A stretch of 64,000 nt of DNA from Verrucomicrobiia bacterium (GTDB lineage: Bacteria > Verrucomicrobiota > Verrucomicrobiia > Limisphaerales > JAEYXS01): assembly GCA_036405135.1 (NCBI GenBank), contig DASWYF010000009.1, positions 1 through 64,000 on the forward strand, in the 5' to 3' direction. Below are positions 7,427 through 16,297 of the stretch, in pieces. The stretch's first letter is position 1; the number at the start of each line of letters is the position of its first letter. The notes beneath the pieces were generated by a model. That model did not search any database. It was given only the letters and a program-made list of their open reading frames with translations, and was not told where the DNA came from. Position numbers and translations under genes: made by a program.

Positions 7427-8563
7427 ATGTCCAACAAGAAAACTAAATCGACTGATGGCCGGCACATGCACGAGGCTCTCCGCCTCGCCCGCAAAGCCAC
7501 CGGGGCCACCTCCCCCAACCCGCTCGTCGGCGCCGTCATCGTGAAGAACGGCAAAGTGATCGGACGCGGCTACCACCATCGTGCCGGTCAACCTCACGCC
7601 GAAATCGAAGCCCTGCGCGATGCCGAAAAACACGGCGAATCTACTAAAGACGCCACCATCTACGTCACCCTCGAACCCTGCTGCACCCACGGTCGCACCC
7701 CGCCCTGCTCTGATGCGCTGATCAAAGCGGGCATCAAGCATGTCGTTGTCGCCGCCACTGATCCGAACCCTGCACATGCCGGACGCGCCTTCAAACTCCT
7801 GCGCGCCGCCGGCATTCAAGTGACTGAAGGCATTCTTGCAAGCGAAGCCACCGAGCTGAATCGCATTTTCAATCATTGGATCATCCATCGCACCCCGCTC
7901 ATCACGCTGAAAGCCGCGATGACACTCGATGGCAAAACCGCCACCGCAGATGGCGAATCCAAATGGATTACCAGCGAAGCCGCTCGCAATCACGCCATGA
8001 AATTGCGTGCGGAACATGATGCCATCCTCGTCGGCGTGAACACGATCATCGCCGATGACCCCAGCCTGACCATCCGTCTCGCCAAAGGCAAAGCACCCGA
8101 CAAGCTCCACGGCTTCCGTCGCATCATCCTGGATCCTCAAGCCCGCACGCCGCACACCGCGAAAGTCGTCACGGATGGTCAAAAGCACCTGACCACTATC
8201 GTCGTCACGAAAGCCGCGCCTGCTAAACGTATTGAAGCCCTCGCGAAACAAGTCCGCGTCATTACCGCCCCCATCACTAAACAAGGTGTAAACCTCCGCT
8301 GGCTCTTGAAGAAACTCGGCAAAGAAGAAATCACCTCACTACTCATCGAAGGCGGCGGCGAAACTGTCGCGAAGTTTGCCGAGCAACGTCTCGCCCATCG
8401 CATCGCCTTCTTCTACGCACCAAAAATCTTGGGTGGAAAAACTGCACGCAAAGGTGTCGCTGGAGCCGGTGCGACCAACTGGACCGAAGTGTTGAAGCTA
8501 AAAAATATTCAGTGGCGAAAATTGTCCCCAGACTTGTTGCTTACCGCCGATGTGGCAGACTGA
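7427..8563 (+). CDS. ribD: Bifunctional riboflavin biosynthesis protein RibD
   Basis: Pyrimidine deaminase/reductase that catalyses steps two and three of riboflavin synthesis. The deaminase zinc site is PHAEIEAL with TLEPCCTHGRTPPCSDAL. The reductase domain begins at about TLKAAMTLDGKTAT and contains ILVGVNTIIADDPSLT and IEGGGETVAKF. From ATG 7427 the product is 378 aa, the family's usual size. The same frame is open back to an ATG at 7262, which would add 55 unrelated residues; I consider that extension less likely. ribE follows after 9 bp. No FMN riboswitch is visible upstream. Confidence 0.9.
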   Translation: MSNKKTKSTDGRHMHEALRLARKATGATSPNPLVGAVIVKNGKVIGRGYHHRAGQPHAEIEALRDAEKHGESTKDATIYVTLEPCCTHGRTPPCSDALIKAGIKHVVVAATDPNPAHAGRAFKLLRAAGIQVTEGILASEATELNRIFNHWIIHRTPLITLKAAMTLDGKTATADGESKWITSEAARNHAMKLRAEHDAILVGVNTIIADDPSLTIRLAKGKAPDKLHGFRRIILDPQARTPHTAKVVTDGQKHLTTIVVTKAAPAKRIEALAKQVRVITAPITKQGVNLRWLLKKLGKEEITSLLIEGGGETVAKFAEQRLAHRIAFFYAPKILGGKTARKGVAGAGATNWTEVLKLKNIQWRKLSPDLLLTADVAD

Positions 8564-8572
8564 CGCCGTCAT

Positions 8573-9175
8573 ATGTTTACCGGCATCGTAGAAGAGACAG
8601 GCGTGGTGAAGGCGATCAAGCCCGGTGCGAAATCCATCGCGCTCACCGTTGAGACCCGCGTCTGCGGCAGTGATCTGCAGCTCGGCGACAGCCTTGCTGT
8701 AAACGGTTGCTGTCTCACCGCCGTAAAACTTAGCGGCCCGAAAACGCGTCGCCTCGTGCAAATGGACCTCCTGCAAGAAACTTGGACGCGCACGAATCTC
8801 CAGCACACAAAAGTCGGTGGCGTTGTAAATCTCGAACGCGCCCTTGCTGCGAATGGCCGTCTCGGCGGCCATTTCGTCAGCGGTCACATCGACGGCCTTG
8901 GCACGATCAAGCGCTGGGAAAAGAGCGGTTCAGATTTCGTCATCGAGATCGAAGCGCCACAGGATATCCTTCGCTACATGGTTTTCAAAGGCTCCATCGC
9001 CGTCGATGGCATCAGCCTAACCGTCGCTGAAGTGAAGAAAAAGAGCTTCGTCATCTGGATCATCCCGCACACGCACGAGGTCACCGCCTTGCGCGAACGC
9101 AAAGTGGGTGATCAAGTCAATCTTGAAGCAGACCTTCTCGCTAAGTACGTCGAGAAATTTACTGTCACCAAATAG
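8573..9175 (+). CDS. ribE: Riboflavin synthase alpha chain
   Basis: A 200-aa riboflavin synthase that dismutates two 6,7-dimethyl-8-ribityllumazine molecules. It shows the two tandem lumazine-binding barrels: MFTGIVEETG opening the first, with VNGCCLTA, and GGHFVSGHIDG opening the second, with VDGISLTV. The pairing with ribD 9 bp upstream is classical. The C-terminus VNLEADLLAKYVEK is typical of the family. No ribBA or ribH lies in the window; ribF is at 35154. Confidence 0.95.
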   Translation: MFTGIVEETGVVKAIKPGAKSIALTVETRVCGSDLQLGDSLAVNGCCLTAVKLSGPKTRRLVQMDLLQETWTRTNLQHTKVGGVVNLERALAANGRLGGHFVSGHIDGLGTIKRWEKSGSDFVIEIEAPQDILRYMVFKGSIAVDGISLTVAEVKKKSFVIWIIPHTHEVTALRERKVGDQVNLEADLLAKYVEKFTVTK

Positions 9176-9236
9176 TTACATTTCGGGCTTCACCCCATCT
9201 TGTTCCCGCTGCGAACCAGATGTATCCTTCTTGCAG

Positions 9237-9740
9237 ATGAGTAAAGCATTCACTCGTGAAGATGACAGCATCGCCGAAGAACCGATCCGGCGACCTGCAT
9301 CCTCCTTGCCCAATGGCGCCAAGAATTACATCACGCCCAAGGGTGAACAAAACATGCGCGCCGAACTAGCGCGTCTCATCGAAGTTGAGCGCCCGACTGC
9401 GGCTTCTCTGCCGGATGAAGAAGAGTCCGCTCGCGAACTCCAACTCCTCGACGCCCGCATCAACCACCTGCAATCGAGCTTGGAAACCGCTGTCGTGATC
9501 CAACCTCCCGCTCCCCCTCACGAACAAGTCCTCTTCGGAGCTACCGTCACTGTCCGTGATCAGTTCGGCGAATCCCGCTATCGCATTGTCGGAGTGGATG
9601 AAACCGATCTCGATAACGACGAAGTCAGTTGGATGTCCCCTATCGCCAAAGCCCTCTTAAACGCCAAGCTCGGCCAGCGTGTGAAATTCAGCTTCCCTGC
9701 CGGTGAAGACATCTTGGAGATCATCGACATCTCCTACTGA
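9237..9740 (+). CDS. GreA/GreB-family transcription elongation factor
   Basis: A 167-aa protein of the Gre family, which enters the RNA polymerase secondary channel and rescues backtracked complexes. The N-terminal coiled-coil hairpin starts at NYITPKGEQNMRAELARL (residue ~33) with an acidic tip region PDEEESA. The C-terminal FKBP-like domain begins at VLFGATVTV and contains RYRIVGVDETD, the WMSPIAKALLNAKLG block and EILEI-type ending. The hairpin seems somewhat short compared with GreA. I start at ATG 9237; a longer frame reaches back into ribE and is unlikely. The gene converges with the minus-strand cluster after 11 bp. Confidence 0.85.
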   Translation: MSKAFTREDDSIAEEPIRRPASSLPNGAKNYITPKGEQNMRAELARLIEVERPTAASLPDEEESARELQLLDARINHLQSSLETAVVIQPPAPPHEQVLFGATVTVRDQFGESRYRIVGVDETDLDNDEVSWMSPIAKALLNAKLGQRVKFSFPAGEDILEIIDISY

Positions 9741-9751
9741 GAGATTCTGCC

Positions 9752-10879
9752 TTACTCAGGCGGCTTTTCCGGTGTCTTCGCGATAAGATCACTCCGCTGC
9801 TTAAGCAAGGTATCCACCGTGAACTTGTTCACATAATACGTGTATCCCTCGAACTGCTTCTCCTGCTTCAGTTTCTCAGCAAGCTTGCTCGAACGATCCG
9901 TAAATTCCTTGTCCAGCTTCGCCTTATCCTCCGCCTTCTCATCCTTGCCCACCATTCTTTCTTTCGCCAAGTTCGCATTCACCAGCAACTTCATATGATA
10001 ACCCTCCGGCGACTCAGTCGGCGCCAGCGTCAGCTCATACTTGAAACCTTCAAACGTCTCGATCGTCGCTTTGATCGGATTCTTCAACTCCATATTTTCC
10101 GTCAACACATCGCTGAACGCCGCTGATGACAGCAAGTGATTAAACGCTCCCGTTGACGCCACATCCATTTTCTCCGCTTCTTTGATCCCCTCGAGCTTCC
10201 ACTCACCCGCCTCTGTTTCGCGATAGATGCTCCACGCTGCTGTTCCATTCGTGGAAACACTCACCGTCTTGATCTTCTCGATCTTGAAGAACTCCTTCGC
10301 CAGCCACTCGGATGCCTTTGGCGCGATATCATCGAAGCTCTCCGACACCAGCGCGAGCGACTCCAGCTTTCCCGGGATCATCAGATAACGCCCGTCCGCA
10401 AAACTTCCGCCACCGAACTGCGCGTTGCCTTCCTTCATATGCTTCTTGCCCAGCAACACCGCTCCGAGCGTCTTGCCACCAGCGCCCTTGAACTCCACCA
10501 ACGTGCCGGACTTGTCACCCTTGCCTGGCTCCAGCAATTCCAGCCGTCCCAGTTGCGATTCACCCACCGTCGGTTGCTGCACTGGTTTCAGATCCCATAC
10601 TTTCCTGAGCAAATCACCGATTTCCGTGAAGTTCGCTGGATAATGACCGCGCTCTTTCACCGTCCAGCGCTCCTCTTTCTTGATTAAGGTAAGTGAACCC
10701 TCCTTGTCCTTGATCACGATCTCCGTCACATCGTTCAGCGGAAAATCTTTGAAGATGGTTCCGCTCATTGCCTTCTCCGGCGATTTCCACGTCGTCGCAT
10801 TGCGATTGCTCAATACAAACGCCAACCCGCCGATCACCGCGACCAGCACCACCAATACTATGAATTGTTTCCGGTTCAT
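9752..10879 (-). CDS. DUF4340-domain membrane-anchored protein
   Basis: A 375-aa protein with one N-terminal transmembrane anchor (FIVLVVLVAVIGGLAFVL) followed by a large extracytoplasmic domain of the DUF4340 type (DVTEIVIKDKEGSLTLIKKEERWTV pattern, VVAP-type repeats). Its start overlaps the stop of the GldG-like gene by 4 bp (ATGA), so it is the last gene of a translationally coupled ABC operon. DUF4340 proteins commonly accompany GldG-like ABC systems; their molecular role is unknown. Confidence 0.8.
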   Translation of the reverse strand: MNRKQFIVLVVLVAVIGGLAFVLSNRNATTWKSPEKAMSGTIFKDFPLNDVTEIVIKDKEGSLTLIKKEERWTVKERGHYPANFTEIGDLLRKVWDLKPVQQPTVGESQLGRLELLEPGKGDKSGTLVEFKGAGGKTLGAVLLGKKHMKEGNAQFGGGSFADGRYLMIPGKLESLALVSESFDDIAPKASEWLAKEFFKIEKIKTVSVSTNGTAAWSIYRETEAGEWKLEGIKEAEKMDVASTGAFNHLLSSAAFSDVLTENMELKNPIKATIETFEGFKYELTLAPTESPEGYHMKLLVNANLAKERMVGKDEKAEDKAKLDKEFTDRSSKLAEKLKQEKQFEGYTYYVNKFTVDTLLKQRSDLIAKTPEKPPE

Positions 10880-12786
10880 CTTGCTGCCGTACGTTTCCGT
10901 TTGATTAAGAACAATCCGATGCCGAACAGCGCCACCAGCGCAGGCATCCCCGCGATATTTCCGAGCTTCAATTTGAATTGCAGCGCATCGATATCCTTCC
11001 GCAACTTCTTCCGCTCTTCCTTGAGTTGCTTGTTCACTTCGGATTCCTTTTTGCGGAATTCTTTGATCTCCTGCTGCTGCTCAGGAGACATGATCAGACG
11101 CTGACCTTTCTCCTTCTGCTGCTGCAATTCGCTCAGGCGTTTCTGCGTTTCCGCCAGGCTGCCTTCCAGCTCCTTGATCTTGCTCTGGAAACGCTCGTTC
11201 GCATCCGCTTCCATCTTGGTCATCACCGTGAATGGCCGGCTCTGGCTCGCGCGACTCCGCACATGGATCAGGCTGCTGTCCCCAGCGAATTGCTCCACCA
11301 TGTTCTGGAAGAAACCCAAGTTCCCGCTCACCGGTGTCACGATGCGTTGCCCGAAAAAGTTCTGCACCTGCACGCAGAATTGATCATATAGCCAATCCAC
11401 ATCCGCCACGATGATCACTGCATTGTCCGATTTTCCTTCCTTCAGCGATTCCGCAGACTTGCTCTCAGCTTTCTTCTCAGCATCAGGGCCGGCTTCTGCT
11501 GGCGCATCCTTCGGTTTGCCATCCGGGAATGCCGTCTTGAACTTGCCCGTCAATCGCACCGCCAACGGCAATTCTTTTCCGCCCGATTTGAACTCCTTCA
11601 CGATATTCTCACCAGACATCTGCGCGATGAATCCTTCCACCATCTGCGAATTAGAGGAACTCTTCACCAACACAGTCTGTTGCAGACCCATTGCTGGCGT
11701 ACCACCGATCGCGCCAGCGAACGGCACCAGCAAGTTATCCACCGAGCTCGTGATCACATCATCCTTGTTCAAGGCTTCCTCCAATAGCGATAACACTGCC
11801 GGATTTGTCTGCGGCTGACCACCCCGCCCGCCCAGTTGCGTCGGGTAATTCATATCCGCAATCACTTTGCCGGACTCCATCGTGATGCCCCATGCCGCGA
11901 AAAGCTTATCCAGCGAGGAATTCCCCGGCATGCTGCCCATCATCGGATTGCTGCCGCCTTGGCTGTCCATCACCGCATTCGGGTCCACCAGCACGATCAA
12001 CTTGCCACCGCGCAAAACATATTGGTCGATCTCATATTGCGTCTTGTCCGGCAGATTCTTCGGGTGCAGCACCACCAGCACCTTGAATTTCTTCTCATCG
12101 ATCTGCTCTACCGATGGCTCCACCTGTTGCACGTTGAAGTCCTGCTTCAACTCACTGATCAGCACCCACGGATCCTGCCCGCGCTGTCCCATCTGCGCCA
12201 TCATCGGATTCATCGGTATGCCGAATATCGGCAGGCTCGTCATGATGCCAACAGTCGGCTTCTCTTCCGTCAACACTCCGGCGATCGCTCGTGACAGATC
12301 ATACTCCAAAAGCCTTTCCCGATCCGGCATCAGGAACGGCAACGCCACCTTCTGTCCCACGAACTCGATCGCCAATCCGAGGAACACCTTGTCGCCCGTC
12401 TGGAGCATCTGGCCTTCCACCCCATCCAGTACGGCTGAATCTTCCGCATCCGAATCCGGCTTCGGATCCAATTTTTTGACGATAAGTTTCTTGCCCGCCA
12501 CCTGTTGATATTCTGCCAGCAGATCCTCCACCCGTTGTGCGTAGGCCTTCAGCACCATCGGCATCTCCTTCTCGCCGCGCGTGCAGTAAAAACGGATCTC
12601 CACCTGCCCATCGATCTTGCCGAGGATTTCTTTGCTGCCTTGGGACAGCGTATAAAGTTTCTCCTTCGTCAGGTCGATGCGTTGCTTGCCCAATCCCGCG
12701 ATGTAATTCAGCGCCACCAGGATGACGAACATCGCCGCCACACCGGCCACCGAGAAAAGCATTGTTTCGAGCTTCTTATTTTTCAT
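10876..12786 (-). CDS. GldG-like ABC-associated protein
   Basis: A 636-aa protein with an N-terminal transmembrane helix (LFSVAGVAAMFVILVALNYI), a long extracytoplasmic region of the GldG/ABC_transp_aux type (DLTKEKLYTLSQGSKEIL opening, later VLVVLHPKNLPD and GGKLIVLVDP), a charged coiled coil at ~535-605 and a C-terminal transmembrane helix followed by KRKR. GldG pairs with GldA/GldF ABC components in Bacteroidota gliding; elsewhere such cassettes are of unknown function. It lies 10 bp after the permease gene. Confidence 0.85.
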   Translation of the reverse strand: MKNKKLETMLFSVAGVAAMFVILVALNYIAGLGKQRIDLTKEKLYTLSQGSKEILGKIDGQVEIRFYCTRGEKEMPMVLKAYAQRVEDLLAEYQQVAGKKLIVKKLDPKPDSDAEDSAVLDGVEGQMLQTGDKVFLGLAIEFVGQKVALPFLMPDRERLLEYDLSRAIAGVLTEEKPTVGIMTSLPIFGIPMNPMMAQMGQRGQDPWVLISELKQDFNVQQVEPSVEQIDEKKFKVLVVLHPKNLPDKTQYEIDQYVLRGGKLIVLVDPNAVMDSQGGSNPMMGSMPGNSSLDKLFAAWGITMESGKVIADMNYPTQLGGRGGQPQTNPAVLSLLEEALNKDDVITSSVDNLLVPFAGAIGGTPAMGLQQTVLVKSSSNSQMVEGFIAQMSGENIVKEFKSGGKELPLAVRLTGKFKTAFPDGKPKDAPAEAGPDAEKKAESKSAESLKEGKSDNAVIIVADVDWLYDQFCVQVQNFFGQRIVTPVSGNLGFFQNMVEQFAGDSSLIHVRSRASQSRPFTVMTKMEADANERFQSKIKELEGSLAETQKRLSELQQQKEKGQRLIMSPEQQQEIKEFRKKESEVNKQLKEERKKLRKDIDALQFKLKLGNIAGMPALVALFGIGLFLIKRKRTAAR

Positions 12787-12796
12787 ACGCCTCCTT

Positions 12797-13546
12797 TTAG
12801 CCCGCTCGTTGACTCCGGATGATCACGCCTGTGGTGAACAGCGAGAACCCGATCACCGAGAAGAAGAACAGCACATCCCGTGAATCGATCACGCCCCGTT
12901 GCAGGCTTTCGAAATGCGGCATCACACTGAAGGCCGCGACCGTCTCCACCAACCAGTTCGGCGCACCCACGCCGATGAAGAAATTCGTTACCGGCGGCCA
13001 TCCCGCCAAAATCATGAACAGACAGATCACCACCGACAGGATGAAACTCACCACCTGATTCCGCGTGATCGCCGATGTCATGCACCCCACCGCCAGATAA
13101 GCTCCCGCCATCAGCAATCCCCCCAGATAACCGCAGAAGATTACTCCATTATCCGGTGATCCGAGATAATTCACCGTCCACACCACCGGGAATGTCAGCC
13201 CCAGCGCCAATCCCAGAAAGGCCCACGATGCGAGGAATTTCCCCACGATCGCCTGCCATGCCGTGATCGGCATCGTCAGCAAAAGCTCAATTGTGCCTAA
13301 TCGCCGCTCCTCCGCCCACAATCCCATCGCCACCGCTGGTACCAAGATCAGGAAGAACCATGGCAACCACATGAAGAACGAACTCAGCACCGCCTCCCGC
13401 CGTTCAAAGAATCCGCCGATCATGAACGTGAAAAATCCTGTCAGCAGAAGGAAGATCACGATGAACACATATGCCACCGGCGAGCTGAAATACGCACTCA
13501 ACTCCCGCTTAGTGATTGTCCAGATATGTCGCCAGGCCGAATTCAT
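12797..13546 (-). CDS. ABC-2 type transporter permease (GldF-like)
   Basis: A 249-aa integral membrane permease with about six hydrophobic segments, starting with the typical cytoplasmic IWTITKRELSAYFSSPVAY motif of ABC-2/GldF permeases. It has EERRLGTIELLLTMPIT, the conserved motif before the coupling region. Its ATG overlaps the stop of the ATPase gene by 4 bp. Substrate unknown. Confidence 0.9.
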   Translation of the reverse strand: MNSAWRHIWTITKRELSAYFSSPVAYVFIVIFLLLTGFFTFMIGGFFERREAVLSSFFMWLPWFFLILVPAVAMGLWAEERRLGTIELLLTMPITAWQAIVGKFLASWAFLGLALGLTFPVVWTVNYLGSPDNGVIFCGYLGGLLMAGAYLAVGCMTSAITRNQVVSFILSVVICLFMILAGWPPVTNFFIGVGAPNWLVETVAAFSVMPHFESLQRGVIDSRDVLFFFSVIGFSLFTTGVIIRSQRAG

Positions 13547-14508
13547 TTCGCACCGCCTTTCACCGTATCCGGCAGCGTGATACTGCGGAACACCTCATCC
13601 AATCGTCCTTCCTCCGTATGCAATTCTTCCATCTTCCAATTCTCCTTCACCACCAGCTCAGCCACACTCCGTGCCAGCGCACCATTCGCGCCTCCATCCT
13701 TCGCCTGCACGCGCACTTCCACCACCGGACCATCCTCACGCAAGAGCACCGTCTTCCGCGCAATCGGCAATCCCGAAAGCTTCTGCGTCACCACACCGGA
13801 AGCAGCTCCCTGCACGCGCAACCTTACCGAACCCGCCACCTCCGATTTCGCCTTAAGTTCCGCTGGAGTTCCATTCGCCACGATCTGCCCGCGATCAATG
13901 ATCACCGCCCGCGAGCAAACCGCCTCCACTTCCTCAAGGATGTGCGTCGAGAAAATGATCGCCTTCTTCTCACCCATGCGCCGGATCAGATTCCGCACCT
14001 CATGCTTCTGATTCGGATCCAAGCCATCCGTGGGTTCATCCAAAATCAAAACGTCCGGATCATGGATGATCGACTGCGCGAAACACGTGCGATGCAAGTA
14101 ACCCTTGGACAGCGTCTCAATGCTTTGATGCAGCACATTCTCCAGGAAACACATCTCCACCACCCGATGCACCGCCTTCTTCCGCGCGTCCCCGTTGAAC
14201 CCCCGTATCTCCGCCGCAAAATTCAGGAACCCATACACCGTCATGTCCGTATAGGCCGGCGCATTCTCCGGCAGATACCCGATCAATTTCTTCGCCGGAA
14301 TGGGATTCTCCACCATGTCAAAGCCGCCCACCGTCACCTTCCCCCCGCTCGGCGGCACGAAGCCCGTCACCATCCGCATCGTCGTGGACTTCCCCGCCCC
14401 GTTTGGCCCCAAGAAGCCCAACACCTCGCCGCGCTCCACCGTGAACGAGATTCCGTTCACCGCCCGCTTCGGCCCAAAATTCTTCACTAAATCTTCGACG
14501 CGTATCAT
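13543..14508 (-). CDS. ABC transporter ATP-binding protein (GldA-like)
   Basis: A 321-aa ABC ATPase, first gene of the four-gene cassette. Walker A is GPNGAGKST (~39-47), Q-loop region GYLPENAPAYTDMTVYGFL, signature region LSKGYLHRTCFAQS, Walker B VLILDEPTDGLDP, switch His in STHILEEVEA. The signature segment is odd: where relatives usually have RQRVGLAQ or similar, this protein has LHRTCFAQ, although LSKGY itself is kept. A C-terminal ~100-aa accessory domain follows. The cassette would power extrusion or an envelope process of unknown substrate. Confidence 0.92.
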   Translation of the reverse strand: MIRVEDLVKNFGPKRAVNGISFTVERGEVLGFLGPNGAGKSTTMRMVTGFVPPSGGKVTVGGFDMVENPIPAKKLIGYLPENAPAYTDMTVYGFLNFAAEIRGFNGDARKKAVHRVVEMCFLENVLHQSIETLSKGYLHRTCFAQSIIHDPDVLILDEPTDGLDPNQKHEVRNLIRRMGEKKAIIFSTHILEEVEAVCSRAVIIDRGQIVANGTPAELKAKSEVAGSVRLRVQGAASGVVTQKLSGLPIARKTVLLREDGPVVEVRVQAKDGGANGALARSVAELVVKENWKMEELHTEEGRLDEVFRSITLPDTVKGGAK

Positions 14509-14641
14509 GTCGTTTACGATTTCCCTATTTAGCTGTCAGCCAGCCTATTGGGCAATAGCTGCCACGCTTTATTACGCTTGCTGAAAAAAGACAATTTACC
14601 CGCCCCCATGTTCAAGAAAATTTTTAGAGATGGTGAGTCAT

Positions 14642-14674
14642 AGCGGCTTGCCCCGATTCGGTATCGGGGCCGCT
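14642..14674. other. Hairpin with CCCCGAT/ATCGGGG core
   Basis: CCCCGAT-tcggt-ATCGGGG at 14651-14669 is perfect, extended outside by AGCGG/CCGCT with a 4-nt bulge on one side. No T-run follows on either strand, so a structured RNA or a dispersed repeat is as likely as a terminator. Confidence 0.45.
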
Positions 14675-14880
14675 TTGCCCAAACTTTGGCCTTCACCACC
14701 GACCTCCCAAATTGAACCGTCCACTCAAAGATACCATTCACCCTGTCATTCACCTGACCATTCCTGACTTTGATGACTCGTGAAGAATGCCCAACATGTT
14801 GGGTGAAGGTTCCAAATGCGTTCGCCTACTCCCTGCTTTTCTAAAAATCTCCACACTCATATCTCTTCCTCCTTTATCCC

Positions 14881-14910
14881 ACGACACACCTCATCCGTGT
14901 CGTAACTTTT
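14881..14910 (+). terminator. Possible intrinsic terminator
   Basis: ACGACAC (14881-14887) pairs with GTGTCGT (14897-14903) across a 9-nt loop, followed by AACTTTT. No gene ends just upstream on this strand, so the assignment is weak. Confidence 0.3.
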
Positions 14911-15129
14911 CATTCATCGGGTAAGCAGAACTCAGAATTTACTTCTGCCACCTCCTATTTGCTGACAACGACCGCCAGCAATGAAAACAATACTAAAACC
15001 TCACAAGAAAACCACCATTTTTCACTAAAATTTGTCATAAAATTCCAACCTTCTCCCCCTCAAGAACATCCAAGAATCCCAATCCACGTAACTCGCATTT
15101 TTAAAATCAATTCCTCTGCTGCTTCTTCT

Positions 15130-15330
15130 CCGCGCACTCCGTGTCTCCGTGGTGAATATCCCTATCCTGTCCCACCTGTTAATCCTGTCAAAAAACCTCC
15201 ATTCGCTTACCCCCATTCGGTATTCCCATCTGTGTGATCAGTGTTTCATCTGTGGCTAAAATCTCCGACCACTGAAAACTTGAAACTCATTCCACGAAAC
15301 CTGACATTAAACCAGAAACTCCCCTGATAC
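15130..15330. repeat. Dispersed text-like repeat block
   Basis: Contains CTCCGTGTCTCCGTGGTGAA, CATCTGTGTGATCAGTGTTT and CATCTGTGGCTAAAA. Closely similar phrases recur at 17047-17090 and 42972-43035, also between genes. Non-coding. Confidence 0.6.
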
Positions 15331-15341
15331 CCGCACATCGT

Positions 15342-15767
15342 ATGAACACACCAAAAGACCCCAAGAGCTACGACTTCGGTGATAATCAGCATTACGCGTC
15401 TTTAGCTACTCACCTGCATGATACCAAGCAGCCCGACGCCCTCCAGCAACTCCACGATTACACGACTGCGTCCAATGCTGCCCGCTATTATCTAGAACTC
15501 GCAAATACGTTGGCCGTTTTGCAGCGCCTGCGAGAGGGACGCACCGAGCAGGCATACAAACTACTGGAAGGCCGGCTGGACTCTCACCTCCTCAGCTTCG
15601 TCTCAAACTACCGTCAACTCCCCGCCTCAGTCCGGGCCAATCAGCCGGGTATGACTATGCTTCAACACACCAAAGACTACCGCGCCAAGTTCCCCTACAA
15701 GGAAGACCACCCGATCATCGATGAAGCCGTAGCAAACGCCTTCAAATTTTTAGATGAGCAGAAGTGA
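15342..15767 (+). CDS. Hypothetical protein
   Basis: A 141-aa soluble, mixed-charge protein that I do not recognise. It looks largely helical (for example the stretch ALQQLHDYTTASNAARYYLE and a segment around LAVLQRLREGRTEQAYKLLE), with no signal peptide. It could be a small TPR-like helical bundle. Its stop overlaps the GTG of the next frame, suggesting coupling to the lipoprotein gene. Confidence 0.65.
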   Translation: MNTPKDPKSYDFGDNQHYASLATHLHDTKQPDALQQLHDYTTASNAARYYLELANTLAVLQRLREGRTEQAYKLLEGRLDSHLLSFVSNYRQLPASVRANQPGMTMLQHTKDYRAKFPYKEDHPIIDEAVANAFKFLDEQK

Positions 15768-15781
15768 ACAGATGCCTGACC

Positions 15782-16255
15782 ATGCGCCTTCTCTTCGCCA
15801 CTCTGCTGACGTTTGTGCTTGTCGGATGCTCTCACCGGCCAGCAACCAGCAGTGCCGAACTGGCCGACTTCATTGCTGAATTAAAACGCGATATCCCCAT
15901 CCGGGCAGGCATGACGATTGAACAGGTCAAAAGTTTCATCACGGAGAATAACCAGAGAATTCGCGACAGCGAACCGAAGTGGTCCGGGAAATTTGAGCCT
16001 CCGATCTATTCACGACCTGAACTTCATCTCTACATTTTCTTGGACATGAGCAACCCGACCTCACCATCAGATCGACGTTCACTGACATATCTCGCCAACG
16101 GGCGGTACCAATTCTGGATGGACATGGCCATCCATGATGGGCGCATTAAAAATATCTATATAGCTCCCGGAAACCTGAGCCATATTTCACTTCCAGCGTT
16201 TCTCTACGACGGAGCAGGAGAACACATCGGCATGCTTGCAGATCAAAAGCAGTGA
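15782..16255 (+). CDS. Putative lipoprotein of unknown function
   Basis: A 157-aa protein starting MRLLFATLLTFVLVGCSH, a classical lipoprotein signal with lipobox LVGC and the lipidated Cys at residue 16. The mature part has an acidic/basic mix and a segment IRAGMTIEQVKSFI. I prefer ATG 15782; a GTG at 15764 overlapping the preceding stop would add six residues. No family recognised. Confidence 0.65.
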   Translation: MRLLFATLLTFVLVGCSHRPATSSAELADFIAELKRDIPIRAGMTIEQVKSFITENNQRIRDSEPKWSGKFEPPIYSRPELHLYIFLDMSNPTSPSDRRSLTYLANGRYQFWMDMAIHDGRIKNIYIAPGNLSHISLPAFLYDGAGEHIGMLADQKQ

Positions 16256-16297
16256 GCGCCATGCAACCTCCCGTGTAGCTTTCTTACATTTGTAACC

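Larger units (their letters stand above)
14509..15341. other. 830-bp interval without a gene
   Basis: No convincing gene. It holds a strong hairpin at 14642-14674, a perfect palindrome CCCAACATGTTGGG at 14790-14803, a stem with trailing T-run at 14881-14910, and a dispersed text-like repeat block at about 15130-15330. The promoter of the minus-strand ABC operon must lie near its left end, but I cannot place it confidently. Confidence 0.5.

Noticed and set aside
13516-14490. 324-codon plus-strand frame
   Set aside because: Arg/His-rich antisense of the ABC ATPase; no domain character.
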